Shown: in pieces, positions 16,124 through 22,657 of the stretch
Position numbering within the stretch: the first letter of the stretch is position 1
How the letters are laid out: each line of letters opens with the position of its first letter
Assembly (NCBI RefSeq): GCF_019459675.1
Contig: NZ_JAIBFH010000078.1
Coordinates: 1 to 35,314 of the forward strand
From: Arenimonas sp.
Lineage (GTDB): Bacteria; Pseudomonadota; Gammaproteobacteria; Xanthomonadales; Xanthomonadaceae
Direction: 5' to 3'
DNA: 35,314 nt
The notes under the pieces: generated by a model
The model's input: the letters and a program-made list of their open reading frames with translations, nothing else
Database searches by the model: none
Told to the model about the DNA's origin: nothing
Position numbers and translations under genes: made by a program

Positions 16124-17058
16124 ACAAGATCGCATGGCTGGAGCAGCAGATCGAGAAGGCCAGTGCGCTGGTGCCGCAAGGCAGCCTGGTGGCTGAGCCA
16201 TCTACGCCGTTTGCAGGTCTCGCCGCTGAATCCATGCGCGCACACCTGGCAGAGCTGCAGCATGACCTCTATCTGGCCAAGGCTGAGCGCGCCAAGGAGC
16301 TCGTTACTCTTCGATTGATTGGTCCTCGCCTTAATGCGGGGGCCATCCCGCTTGTTCTTCTGTCCAGGCTTTCGGACCGCTTTAGCCGCGCGATGGAGGC
16401 GATTTCCTACAAGCTGCAGCACGGGATAGATGAGAAGCGGTCGTCTGGCGAGCTGCAAAGCATCTTGGATTTGAGACTAGCCGACGTGGTGGCTGGGTCA
16501 ACGCAGTTGGTGATAACCGGAAATGTGACACCTGATCTGGTCGGGGATTCGCTCTTGGAATCCAGCCTAAAAGCAACTTTCCAGCTCCTGCATTCGGATG
16601 CGGCGGGGCTGGCCGCGAGTGCATTGAGCGTAGGGCCGAAAGCATCGCAGCAGGTTGGGAAGCTGTTGACGGAGCTTGAGGCAGAGAAGTGCAGCGTTGA
16701 GCTTGCTTGGACCGATCCCTCTGATGTGGAACATCGATGGACTGCATCTCCATATAGGGTGGCCGAACTAAGGTACAGACTCGCGCAGCTAGCGGAGGTT
16801 CCACCAGAGGTTCTGATGGTTTTCGCTGAGGTCGAGCTTCTAAGCGCCAGCGGACGGATTACCCTTCGAACAAGCGAGGGTGACAAGATCGCAGCCAAGT
16901 ATCCGCGTGAATTGTATCCTGCCGTCCAAGAGCTACACCTTGGACAGAAATCAGAGTTCAAAGTGCTTCTGAACCGAATGCACAATCCAAACACCGAGCA
17001 AGACGTTCAAAGCTATACGCTGCTCAGCGTGGGGCGGGCACTTCCTCGAGTTGAGTGA
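16120..17058 (+). CDS. Hypothetical partner protein of the DUF6932 gene (312 aa)
   Basis: I do not recognise this protein. Residues 1-70 are helical and probably coiled-coil (IAWLEQQIEKASALV, MRAHLAELQHDLYLAKAERAKEL). The middle (VITGNVTPDLVGDSLLESSLKATFQLL) and the C-terminal half (EVLMVFAEVELLSASGRITLRTSEGDK) look like mixed alpha/beta domains. No Walker, HEPN (R-x4-6-H), nuclease or membrane motif was found. Translation is coupled to the nucleotidyltransferase by ATGA, so both probably act together. Codon use is more AT-rich than in the phage-like part, which suggests independently acquired cargo. Confidence 0.72.
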   Translation: MNKIAWLEQQIEKASALVPQGSLVAEPSTPFAGLAAESMRAHLAELQHDLYLAKAERAKELVTLRLIGPRLNAGAIPLVLLSRLSDRFSRAMEAISYKLQHGIDEKRSSGELQSILDLRLADVVAGSTQLVITGNVTPDLVGDSLLESSLKATFQLLHSDAAGLAASALSVGPKASQQVGKLLTELEAEKCSVELAWTDPSDVEHRWTASPYRVAELRYRLAQLAEVPPEVLMVFAEVELLSASGRITLRTSEGDKIAAKYPRELYPAVQELHLGQKSEFKVLLNRMHNPNTEQDVQSYTLLSVGRALPRVE

Positions 17059-17099
17059 CGATCTCACTCCGTGAGCTAGCCGCGTGTGAGGCTCACCGC

Positions 17100-17372
17100 A
17101 TGCCCATCTGCGGAACTCGCTATCGACTCAAGCTCCGAGTGATCGGCCACCCCGATCGGGTGCTGATCGCCCACGCTCTTTACCGGGAGGTCAGGGACCC
17201 AGACCCGGTTGGCGGGCCAGGACGCCTGATCTCACGCCGGCTGGTCCATGCACTACTAAACGGCGCACCGGTCTGGGTTCTGCATGATTCGCTCCAGGAG
17301 GCCGTCGGCGCCCCGTTCGTCGTGCTTGAGCATGAGCGGGTGGATGGGCCGCGGTGGAGCAACACGAGTTAG
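17100..17372 (+). CDS. Small hypothetical protein (90 aa) following the DUF6932 pair
   Basis: Unrecognised basic protein (YRLKLRVIGHPDRVLIAHALYREVRD). Two starts are possible. GTG 17055 overlaps the preceding stop (GTGA) and would give 105 residues; ATG 17100 has TGAGG eight bases upstream and gives 90. I prefer 17100. It may be the third gene of the cargo operon. No motif or membrane segment is seen. Confidence 0.5.
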   Translation: MPICGTRYRLKLRVIGHPDRVLIAHALYREVRDPDPVGGPGRLISRRLVHALLNGAPVWVLHDSLQEAVGAPFVVLEHERVDGPRWSNTS

Positions 17373-17397
17373 CGCCCTGGGTTTGCCGGGGAATGGT

Positions 17398-17754
17398 CTA
17401 AAGGGTTACCGCCGGCAGCATCCCTGCGGCCAGTCTTTCCAAGGCCTCTCGCTTCAGAAGTGCCGCAAGCGCCATTGCCGCCGGCTCGTGGTTGGTGGCC
17501 TTCAGTATCTCAAGGTCGATCTTCGCGCGGCTGTCTAGCGCGATTGAGTAGTTGGCCGATGCCTCAGCGAATATTGCGTTCTCAGTCTCAGTGGCCCTTT
17601 CGGGGGTCATGCCTTGCTCCTGGACTAGCGACCGCCGCAAGCTGTCCCGAGACCTGCTGACGCCATCGAAATTTCTCATGGCTGCACGCTCGCCCTTCAG
17701 CGCAACCTCCCACTCCATGACCAGCTTCCTGAGCGCCGCCTCGTTGTGGTGCAT
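17398..17754 (-). CDS. Hypothetical helical protein (118 aa)
   Basis: The start at ATG 17754 has GAGAGG six bases upstream on the minus strand; the ORF track start at 17781 has none. The product is long-helical and charged (MEWEVALKGERAAMRNF, SRSRDSLRRSLVQEQGM), perhaps a coiled coil, with no recognised domain. It converges with the 17100 gene and diverges from the 33-aa membrane peptide gene. Confidence 0.6.
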   Translation of the reverse strand: MHHNEAALRKLVMEWEVALKGERAAMRNFDGVSRSRDSLRRSLVQEQGMTPERATETENAIFAEASANYSIALDSRAKIDLEILKATNHEPAAMALAALLKREALERLAAGMLPAVTL

Positions 17755-17861
17755 TCGAATCCTCTCGCTATGTGATCCCAACTAGTTTCAGACGTATACC
17801 ACCTAGGAGAGCGGTCAACCGCTTGCGCAGCTGACGCCCTCAGCGCCACAAGGAGAGAGAG

Positions 17862-17963
17862 ATGCAAAACGAAACGCCTGTGATGGAGTGCCTGACTGCC
17901 TTTGCCGTTGTTCTACTGGTAGGGGCGGTGCTCGGGTCGTACCTCGCCATGAGCCACCGTTGA
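17862..17963 (+). CDS. 33-aa single-span membrane peptide
   Basis: This ORF is too short for the track. ATG 17862 has an AAGGAGAGAGAG ribosome-binding block. The peptide has a short polar N-terminus (MQNETPVMEC), one hydrophobic helix (LTAFAVVLLVGAVLGSYLAM) and SHR at the end. A strong terminator starts seven bases after the stop, so it is a complete one-gene unit. Such peptides can be type I toxins, phage accessory peptides or membrane regulators; no choice is possible here. Confidence 0.6.
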   Translation: MQNETPVMECLTAFAVVLLVGAVLGSYLAMSHR

Positions 17964-17969
17964 TCGACT

Positions 17970-18005
17970 CCAGCCTTCCACAGACGTGGAGGGCTGGTTC
18001 CTTTT
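17970..18005 (+). terminator. Rho-independent terminator after the 33-aa peptide gene
   Basis: CCAGCCTTCCAC pairs along its full 12 bases (one G-T) with GTGGAGGGCTGG around an AGAC loop, followed by TTCCTTTT. Confidence 0.85.
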
Positions 18006-18171
18006 GCCTGAAACTTGGTGAATGAACTGGATGAGTTACGTCGAGAACTGTCGGCCCATTGGTTCGTTGATCCAAAATTGGAACAATGGGATGGCGAAGG
18101 TCACTTTCTATATTGACCAGAAAAGCGTTTAGTAGAGCTGCGGCAGTTGGCCGCGACAGTGGAGATGTGAA

Positions 18172-18408
18172 GTGAACATTGGCCCCGCTCATCGAGCGGC
18201 GGTGTTGAGGCTTAAAGAGGTACAAGCTCGGGTCGGCCTCAGTCGGTCGACAATCTACGAGCTCATTGGGAACTCTAAGCGGGCAGATCCATCGTTCCCG
18301 CGCTCATTCAAGATTGCCAACGGCGGCAGTGTTGGATTTCTGGAGTCCCAGGTTGAAAGTTGGATCCTTCAGCGTAGCGGAGTGGTGAATACCCCCACAG
18401 ACGACTAA
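18172..18408 (+). CDS. AlpA-family regulatory protein (second copy)
   Basis: The 78-residue protein has the classic AlpA pattern: VLRLKEVQARVGLSRSTIYELI, then SFPRSFKIANGG, FLESQVESWILQR. It probably controls the following initiator gene and excision. The start is GTG 18172 with GGAG seven bases upstream. It is more typical of P4/CP4-like elements than the first copy, and the two differ widely, so they were probably brought by different ancestors. About 178 bases separate it from the next gene. Confidence 0.9.
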   Translation: MNIGPAHRAAVLRLKEVQARVGLSRSTIYELIGNSKRADPSFPRSFKIANGGSVGFLESQVESWILQRSGVVNTPTDD

Positions 18409-18586
18409 TCACAAACACCAAGTTTTCGTACAACTGGCCTGCCCAGCGCGGCCTTTAAGAGTCCGATTCCTTGCCCAGCCCCCGCATTTAGGGCGCTCGT
18501 GGCTGTTTGTCATTTAGGAGTCTTTGTTATTGCTTGTCTGATTACCTAACGAGTGTTGCGCTAATGGCGCAGCCTGAAGGATCCGT

Positions 18587-19630
18587 ATGCGCACTAAAAA
18601 CAGCATCAACCTTAAAGCAGTACTTCAAAAGGCGATGGTGGTAGGGCCAGATTGCACTACACGCCTGATTACTGATGGAGCCACCTATCTCCGAGATTTG
18701 AAACTGGTCAGCGAGTTCATGGGGCAGTTGTCGAAAGGCGGCAGCGCTCCATTCTTTTCCTGTGAGTCTGGAGAACTGCTGGCCACTCCACTGGGAGCGA
18801 CGTACCTCGATCTGCTGGGGATTGACTCCGATGGAATCCGCCGCAGTTTCCCCGGGCACGCGTTCAGTCCAGCGTTCGTCGCGTTTTCTCAGCATCTGGA
18901 TGCGTCGCGCTTTGCCTGGGACGGCTTCCGGCCGCCCAACGAAATGCTCGAGACCGAGATACGTGGGCTGCAGTTGCTGGCCAAGAGTGATGGCTACAAG
19001 GGGGCCGTGGCGCTTCACAACCGGGGGAGCCGCAAGAACTTTGCTTCCTTGATGGAACTGATCGACAGCCTGTTCGAGACAAGCTCAAAGGTGCTGGCTG
19101 TTCGCGTTGACTTGGGGTTCGTCCGCAGCCAGTTGTTCGGTGGCTCGCTGAACTACATCCCCGATGCTAATCAAGCGAGGGCTTACCTCCGCACGATGTT
19201 GAAGTACTTGCGGCAGAAGCACGGCAAGATGGGGCTGCTGGCCTACGCATGGAAACTCGAGCTGGGGCCGGACAAGGGCTACCACGTCCACCTGCTGGCT
19301 CTTTATGATGGGCAGAAGGCTTGCCGGGACATCCAGCTGGGCCAGGCGATCGGCGAGCACTGGCAGCATCTGGTGACGCGAGGCCTGGGGCTGTACTACA
19401 ACTGCAATGCGAACAAGCAGGAGTACTGGAAGCTGGGCATTGGGATGATTTCGCACTCGGATACTGAATTGCGTGATGGTCTGCGCTTGGCGGCCGCCTA
19501 CCTGACCAAGCTCGATGAGCTGGTTAAGCTGGCCCTTCCGAGCCCCGCGAAGACGTTCGGCAAGTCGAAGCTTCCCAGCGCCAAGCACAGCGGCCTGGGA
19601 CGGCCGCGGCTGAAGAAGCAGGAAGAGTAA
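18587..19630 (+). CDS. Rolling-circle replication initiator, inovirus Gp2 / YagK-YfjJ family
   Basis: The 347-residue protein shows replication-initiator signatures. A histidine pair, GYHVHLLALYDG (His233, His235), is the metal-binding HUH-like motif, and YLTK (Tyr305-Lys308) in AAAYLTKLDE fits the catalytic tyrosine motif. FFSCESGELLATPLG marks the N-terminal region. Family members nick DNA at an origin and occur in filamentous phages and in cryptic elements next to alpA, as here. ATG 18587 has AAGGA six bases upstream. The basic tail (RPRLKKQEE) precedes a strong terminator. The gene is the last of the island. Confidence 0.85.
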   Translation: MRTKNSINLKAVLQKAMVVGPDCTTRLITDGATYLRDLKLVSEFMGQLSKGGSAPFFSCESGELLATPLGATYLDLLGIDSDGIRRSFPGHAFSPAFVAFSQHLDASRFAWDGFRPPNEMLETEIRGLQLLAKSDGYKGAVALHNRGSRKNFASLMELIDSLFETSSKVLAVRVDLGFVRSQLFGGSLNYIPDANQARAYLRTMLKYLRQKHGKMGLLAYAWKLELGPDKGYHVHLLALYDGQKACRDIQLGQAIGEHWQHLVTRGLGLYYNCNANKQEYWKLGIGMISHSDTELRDGLRLAAAYLTKLDELVKLALPSPAKTFGKSKLPSAKHSGLGRPRLKKQEE

Positions 19631-19638
19631 TTAGCTAT

Positions 19639-19674
19639 GGCAGGGGGCGCTCAGCCGCTCCCTGCCTCTTTCTT
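19639..19674 (+). terminator. Rho-independent terminator after the Gp2-like gene
   Basis: GGCAGGGGGCG pairs with CGCTCCCTGCC (one G-T) around a 6-base loop and is followed by TCTTTCTT, nine bases after the stop. Confidence 0.85.
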
Positions 19675-19771
19675 CGAAACGGCCAGCGTCTCCGGAAGTG
19701 AGTACGATTGCGAGTAAGTGCAGCAAGTTCTCTCAAACAAAGACATATAAAACAACACGGTAAAGCGCCAA

Positions 19772-19797
19772 TTCGGTTGCTGGTGGGCCACCACTTT
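19772..19797 (+). other. Candidate attR: imperfect copy of the tRNA-Ile 3' end
   Basis: TTCGGTTGCTGGTGGGCC followed by ACCACTTT aligns to tRNA positions 3441-3467 with 22 matches in 27 columns and one gap; the longest exact run is CTGGTGGGCC. It lies between the last island gene and the first host gene. The imperfect match means decay or coincidence remain possible. Confidence 0.45.
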
Positions 19798-19855
19798 CGC
19801 CGTTGCCGCAATCCCGTCACGTCGCGGCGCTAGCCTGCACTCCTTGAGCAACGGG

Positions 19856-20830
19856 ATGCCGGACATGTTTTCAAACACGCGCCGCGCGCTGTCTGCCGCG
19901 ATGTTGCTCGGGTTGCTTGCGGCCTGTTCGGATGAAGCGCCGCAGGCGCCGGTGACGTCAGGTACGTCCCTGGCCGCCGCGCCCATCGCTGCGCCCATCA
20001 CCGACGAAGCCGGCCTGCGTGCCGCGGCCGGCAAGGCGCTGGCCGACCAGCGCTTCTACGCACCGGCCGGCAACAGCGCGCTGGACCACTACCTCGCGCT
20101 GCGGGACATTCGCCCGGACGACGCCAACCTCGCCACGGCGCTGCTGGAACTGCTGCCCTATGCGGTGATCGGCATCGAGCAGGCCGTCGCCCGCCAGGAC
20201 CTGGACGAGGCAAGCCGCCTGCTGCGCCTGCTCGAGCGCGCCGATCCGCAGGCGCCGTCACTGCGGCGCCTGGCCGACAGCCTCGCCGCGGCGAATGCCT
20301 CCGCCGTCCAAGCCGCCGCCGAAGCGGTGGCGAAAGTCGAGCGCGACGAAGCGGCCCGGCAGGCCGAACGCGATGAACAGGCCGCCGGCCTGGCATCGCG
20401 CGCGGCGCTGGCGCCAGTGCCCGAGCCTGCGGCCGTTGCAAGTCCTGCCGCGCCGCGGCAGGCAGCGGCTGACGCTGCGCCGGCGGCAGTCCGCCCGGCC
20501 ACCGCCAGGCCCGCGCCGCCCGTGGTGGCCGCTGCGGCGCCCGCCACCGTGCCGCCACCGACGGCCGCCACCGCCACACCGAGCCTGCTCAGTGCCCCGA
20601 GCCCGCGCTACCCGCTGACGGCCTTGCGCCGCAAACTCGAGGGCCAGGTCACCGTGCAGTTCACCATCCAGCCCGACGGCAGCGTGGCTGCGCCGCGCGT
20701 CGTGTCCGCGGACCCGCCGGGAATCTTCGATGAGGCCGCGCTGATGGCGGCCAGCCGGTGGCGCTTCGAGAGCGGAAGCCGCAGCGTGCCCAGCACGCGG
20801 GTGGTGCAGTTCCGTCTGGGCGAGGGCTAG
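19856..20830 (+). CDS. Lipoprotein with a C-terminal TonB domain (energy-transducer-like)
   Basis: The N-terminus has a lipoprotein signal with lipobox LLAAC (LLGLLAACSDE). A helical region (about 50-140), an alanine/glutamate-rich segment, and a proline/alanine-rich linker follow. The last 85 residues form a TonB_C-type domain (SPRYPLTALRRKLEGQVTVQFTIQPDGSV, AALMAASRWRFESG). Classical TonB has an uncleaved membrane anchor, so this is a lipidated relative of uncertain role, perhaps envelope-associated. ATG 19856 is chosen over the track's TTG; ATG 19865 is also possible. It is the first host gene right of the island. Confidence 0.85.
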   Translation: MPDMFSNTRRALSAAMLLGLLAACSDEAPQAPVTSGTSLAAAPIAAPITDEAGLRAAAGKALADQRFYAPAGNSALDHYLALRDIRPDDANLATALLELLPYAVIGIEQAVARQDLDEASRLLRLLERADPQAPSLRRLADSLAAANASAVQAAAEAVAKVERDEAARQAERDEQAAGLASRAALAPVPEPAAVASPAAPRQAAADAAPAAVRPATARPAPPVVAAAAPATVPPPTAATATPSLLSAPSPRYPLTALRRKLEGQVTVQFTIQPDGSVAAPRVVSADPPGIFDEAALMAASRWRFESGSRSVPSTRVVQFRLGEG

Positions 20831-21018
20831 CCATCGCACCGGGTCTTGACTCGCGAAGCGGGCAGCGGTCGGCATCGGCAAACCGGTACCGGTGCTGGTG
20901 GGGTGCTCGGCAAGCATGGCCGAGTGGGCGTTCTACCAGGCATCGCCTGGCTCCGCACTTGTCACGCCACGGCCGACGGTGACACCCTAGCGCCCCCGGA
21001 AATGCAGGAAAAACTCCC

Positions 21019-21474
21019 ATGGCGATGGACGCGCAACAGGAGCAGCTGCTCGCCGACCTCGGCAAGTACGGCTGCCAGTCCATCCACGTGCAGGCCGAGG
21101 GCGACCTGCCCACGTACACGTATTCGGCTGGCGTCGGCCGCACCTCGTACGCGCCCGACATCGTGGTCTTCGGGCAGCCGCACGCCGTCGCGCATCGGCT
21201 CGTGCACATGTACTACAAGCGGCTGCGCGAGGGCGCACTGTTCGAGACCGACCAGCCGATCTCCGGCTTCCTGAGCAACCAGGACTGCCAGCTGCGCAGC
21301 GTGCATCCGTCCTGGCACACGATTCTGTTCGGCTGGAACGTCTGGCTGCACGATGGCCCGTCGTTCCGCATGCGGCAGCTGGTGTACCCCACCGTGGAAG
21401 GCATCTGGCCCTGGGATGGCCAGGCCAATGCGTGGCTGCGCCGCAACCAGCCGCTGCTGTCGCAGCCGGCCTGA
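21019..21474 (+). CDS. DUF4262-type protein
   Basis: The 151-residue protein matches the DUF4262 pattern: an N-terminal SIHVQAEGDLPTYTYSAGVGRT, DIVVFGQPHAVAHRLVHMYYKRL, and YPTVEGIWPWD. The function of this family is unknown. AGGA lies upstream of ATG 21019; ATG 21025 two codons later is an alternative. About 190 bases upstream hold no recognisable feature. Cytosolic, with no signal peptide. Confidence 0.82.
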   Translation: MAMDAQQEQLLADLGKYGCQSIHVQAEGDLPTYTYSAGVGRTSYAPDIVVFGQPHAVAHRLVHMYYKRLREGALFETDQPISGFLSNQDCQLRSVHPSWHTILFGWNVWLHDGPSFRMRQLVYPTVEGIWPWDGQANAWLRRNQPLLSQPA

Positions 21475-21587
21475 GCCCTTTCGTGATCCAGCGGCATCTG
21501 ATTGAACGCCAAACCGGGTCCATCCTCTTACCCTGCTCCCGGGTGGTGCCGTTCCGCGGGGGTGAAGCCCGGCGCCAGGCCCTCCGC

Positions 21588-21615
21588 TTGACTTGCAAAT
21601 GCGAATCATTATCAT
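21588..21615 (+). promoter_or_regulatory. hemP promoter with overlapping Fur box
   Basis: TTGACT (21588-21593) and TATCAT (21610-21615) are 16 bp apart. The 19 bases at 21595-21613 (GCAAATGCGAATCATTATC) match the Fur consensus at 15 of 19 positions and lie across the spacer and -10, so iron-loaded Fur should block transcription. Confidence 0.85.
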
Positions 21616-21647
21616 CAACTCCCGTACCGACAGGAGGCCTGAGGATC

Positions 21648-21827
21648 ATGACCCCGACCAACACCCCCGGCTTGCCCCGTGCCACCGCGTCCCGCCCGGC
21701 CTCGACGCAGGCCCAGTTCGACAGCCGTGAGCTGATGCGCGGCGCCCGCGAGGTGCTGATCCACCACGGCGGCCAGGTGTATCGCCTGCAGCACACCCGC
21801 AACGACAAGCTGATCCTGGTGAAGTAA
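21648..21827 (+). CDS. hemP: Hemin uptake protein HemP
   Basis: The 59-residue product ends with the HemP signature REVLIHHGGQVYRLQHTRNDKLILVK without the first residue changed in pattern: a short beta-rich domain with a final KLILxK. HemP/HmuP proteins help express or assemble haem uptake systems. The ORF track starts it 72 codons too early; ATG 21648 follows a purine-rich CAGGAGG...GAGG leader and the Fur-box promoter. It stands alone; no haem receptor gene is next to it. Confidence 0.9.
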   Translation: MTPTNTPGLPRATASRPASTQAQFDSRELMRGAREVLIHHGGQVYRLQHTRNDKLILVK

Positions 21828-21959
21828 GCCCAGCCCAGGGGCGACAGTGCGCCGCCCCGATGCGGCAATGCTGGCTAGAATGCCGGCAGGGCTCGACCAA
21901 AGCGTGTGCATGACTCGCCGCCGCCCGGATCCCACCCAGGCGCCGGAGCGCAATTGGCC

Positions 21960-22628
21960 ATGACCCTGCTTGAAACCATCGAACACCCCACCGGCCCCGA
22001 ACCGCGCTGGAGCATCCTGTGGCTGCACGGCCTGGGCGCCGACGGCCATGACTTCGCGCCGATCGTGCCCCAGCTGCTGCGGCCCGGATGGCCCGAGCTG
22101 CGCTTCGTGTTCCCGCACGCGCCGGTGCGCGCGGTCACCATCAATAACGGCGCCCGCATGCGCGCCTGGTACGACATCCGCAACTTCGATATCGACCAGC
22201 GCGCCGACGAAACCGGCGTGCGCGAATCCATCGCCCAGGTCGACGCGCTGATTGCGCGCGAAGTCGAGCGCGGCGTGCCGCCGGAGCGGATCATCCTGGC
22301 GGGTTTTTCGCAGGGCGGCGCCATCGCCCTGGCGGCGGGGGTGCGGCGCGAAGCGGCGCTGGGCGGCATCGTCGCCCTGTCCACCTACCTGCCCATGGCC
22401 GCGACCACGGCGCCCGAAGCCACCCGCGCCGGGCTGTCCACGCCGGTGTCCATGGCGCACGGCAAACTCGATCCGGTGGTTCCCGAATCGCTGGGCGAGC
22501 GCAGCCGCGACGCCCTGCTGGCCCTGGGCATGGCGATTGATTGGCGCAGCTATCCGATGCCGCACAGCGTCAGCGCGGCGGAAATTGACGACCTGGGCGA
22601 CTGGCTGCAGCAGCGCTTCCTTGCCTGA
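21960..22628 (+). CDS. Carboxylesterase / phospholipase-type alpha/beta hydrolase
   Basis: The 222-residue cytosolic enzyme has the serine-esterase layout: LHGLGADGHDF (oxyanion loop), GFSQGG with nucleophile Ser117, HGKLDPVVP with Asp171 and MPHSV with His202. YDIRNFDID and the overall length match the short-chain carboxylesterase (EstB/lysophospholipase) family. ATG 21960 is chosen because it starts the conserved domain and has GGAG eleven bases upstream; ATG 21906 would add an unlikely leader. The two-component genes follow 29 bases downstream. Confidence 0.92.
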   Translation: MTLLETIEHPTGPEPRWSILWLHGLGADGHDFAPIVPQLLRPGWPELRFVFPHAPVRAVTINNGARMRAWYDIRNFDIDQRADETGVRESIAQVDALIAREVERGVPPERIILAGFSQGGAIALAAGVRREAALGGIVALSTYLPMAATTAPEATRAGLSTPVSMAHGKLDPVVPESLGERSRDALLALGMAIDWRSYPMPHSVSAAEIDDLGDWLQQRFLA

Positions 22629-22657
22629 GCCTTGCAGGCTGGCCGCATAATCCCTCA

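Larger units (their letters stand above)
3464..19797. mobile_element. tRNA-integrated genomic island (satellite-like or remnant prophage)
   Basis: The island begins at the 3' end of the tRNA-Ile gene with an integrase reading away from the tRNA and ends at an imperfect copy of the tRNA tail. Its contents are phage- or plasmid-type replication and regulation genes (two AlpA proteins, primase zinc finger, RepA-like ATPase, YfjJ/Gp2 initiator), two phage-ejection-like proteins and several cargo genes, with many short overlapping genes. Host housekeeping genes flank both sides. Base composition becomes visibly more AT-rich from about 15.7 kb on. No capsid, portal, terminase, tail or lysis genes are recognised. 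The right end is inferred. Confidence 0.8.

Noticed and set aside
16120-17058. HEPN toxin call for the 312-aa partner of the nucleotidyltransferase
   Set aside because: The R-x4-6-H motif is not present, and the protein is about twice the usual HEPN length.
17811-17822. Short inverted repeat GCGGT-CA-ACCGC upstream of the 33-aa peptide gene
   Set aside because: Only five pairs; could be an operator, but such repeats are frequent by chance in GC-rich DNA.
18014-18132. Two overlapping micro-ORFs (about 32 and 36 codons) between the terminator and the second alpA
   Set aside because: No ribosome binding site and no recognisable pattern in either frame; cannot be told from chance.
3464-19797. 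Search for insertion sequences and CRISPR arrays
   Set aside because: No transposase motif, no terminal inverted repeats with target duplications, and no regularly spaced repeats were seen; the only spaced repeats are the phased boxes upstream of int.
20831-21018. Possible gene between the TonB-C lipoprotein and DUF4262 genes
   Set aside because: Frames there are short or shadows; no ribosome binding site or domain. I see nothing defined in this stretch.
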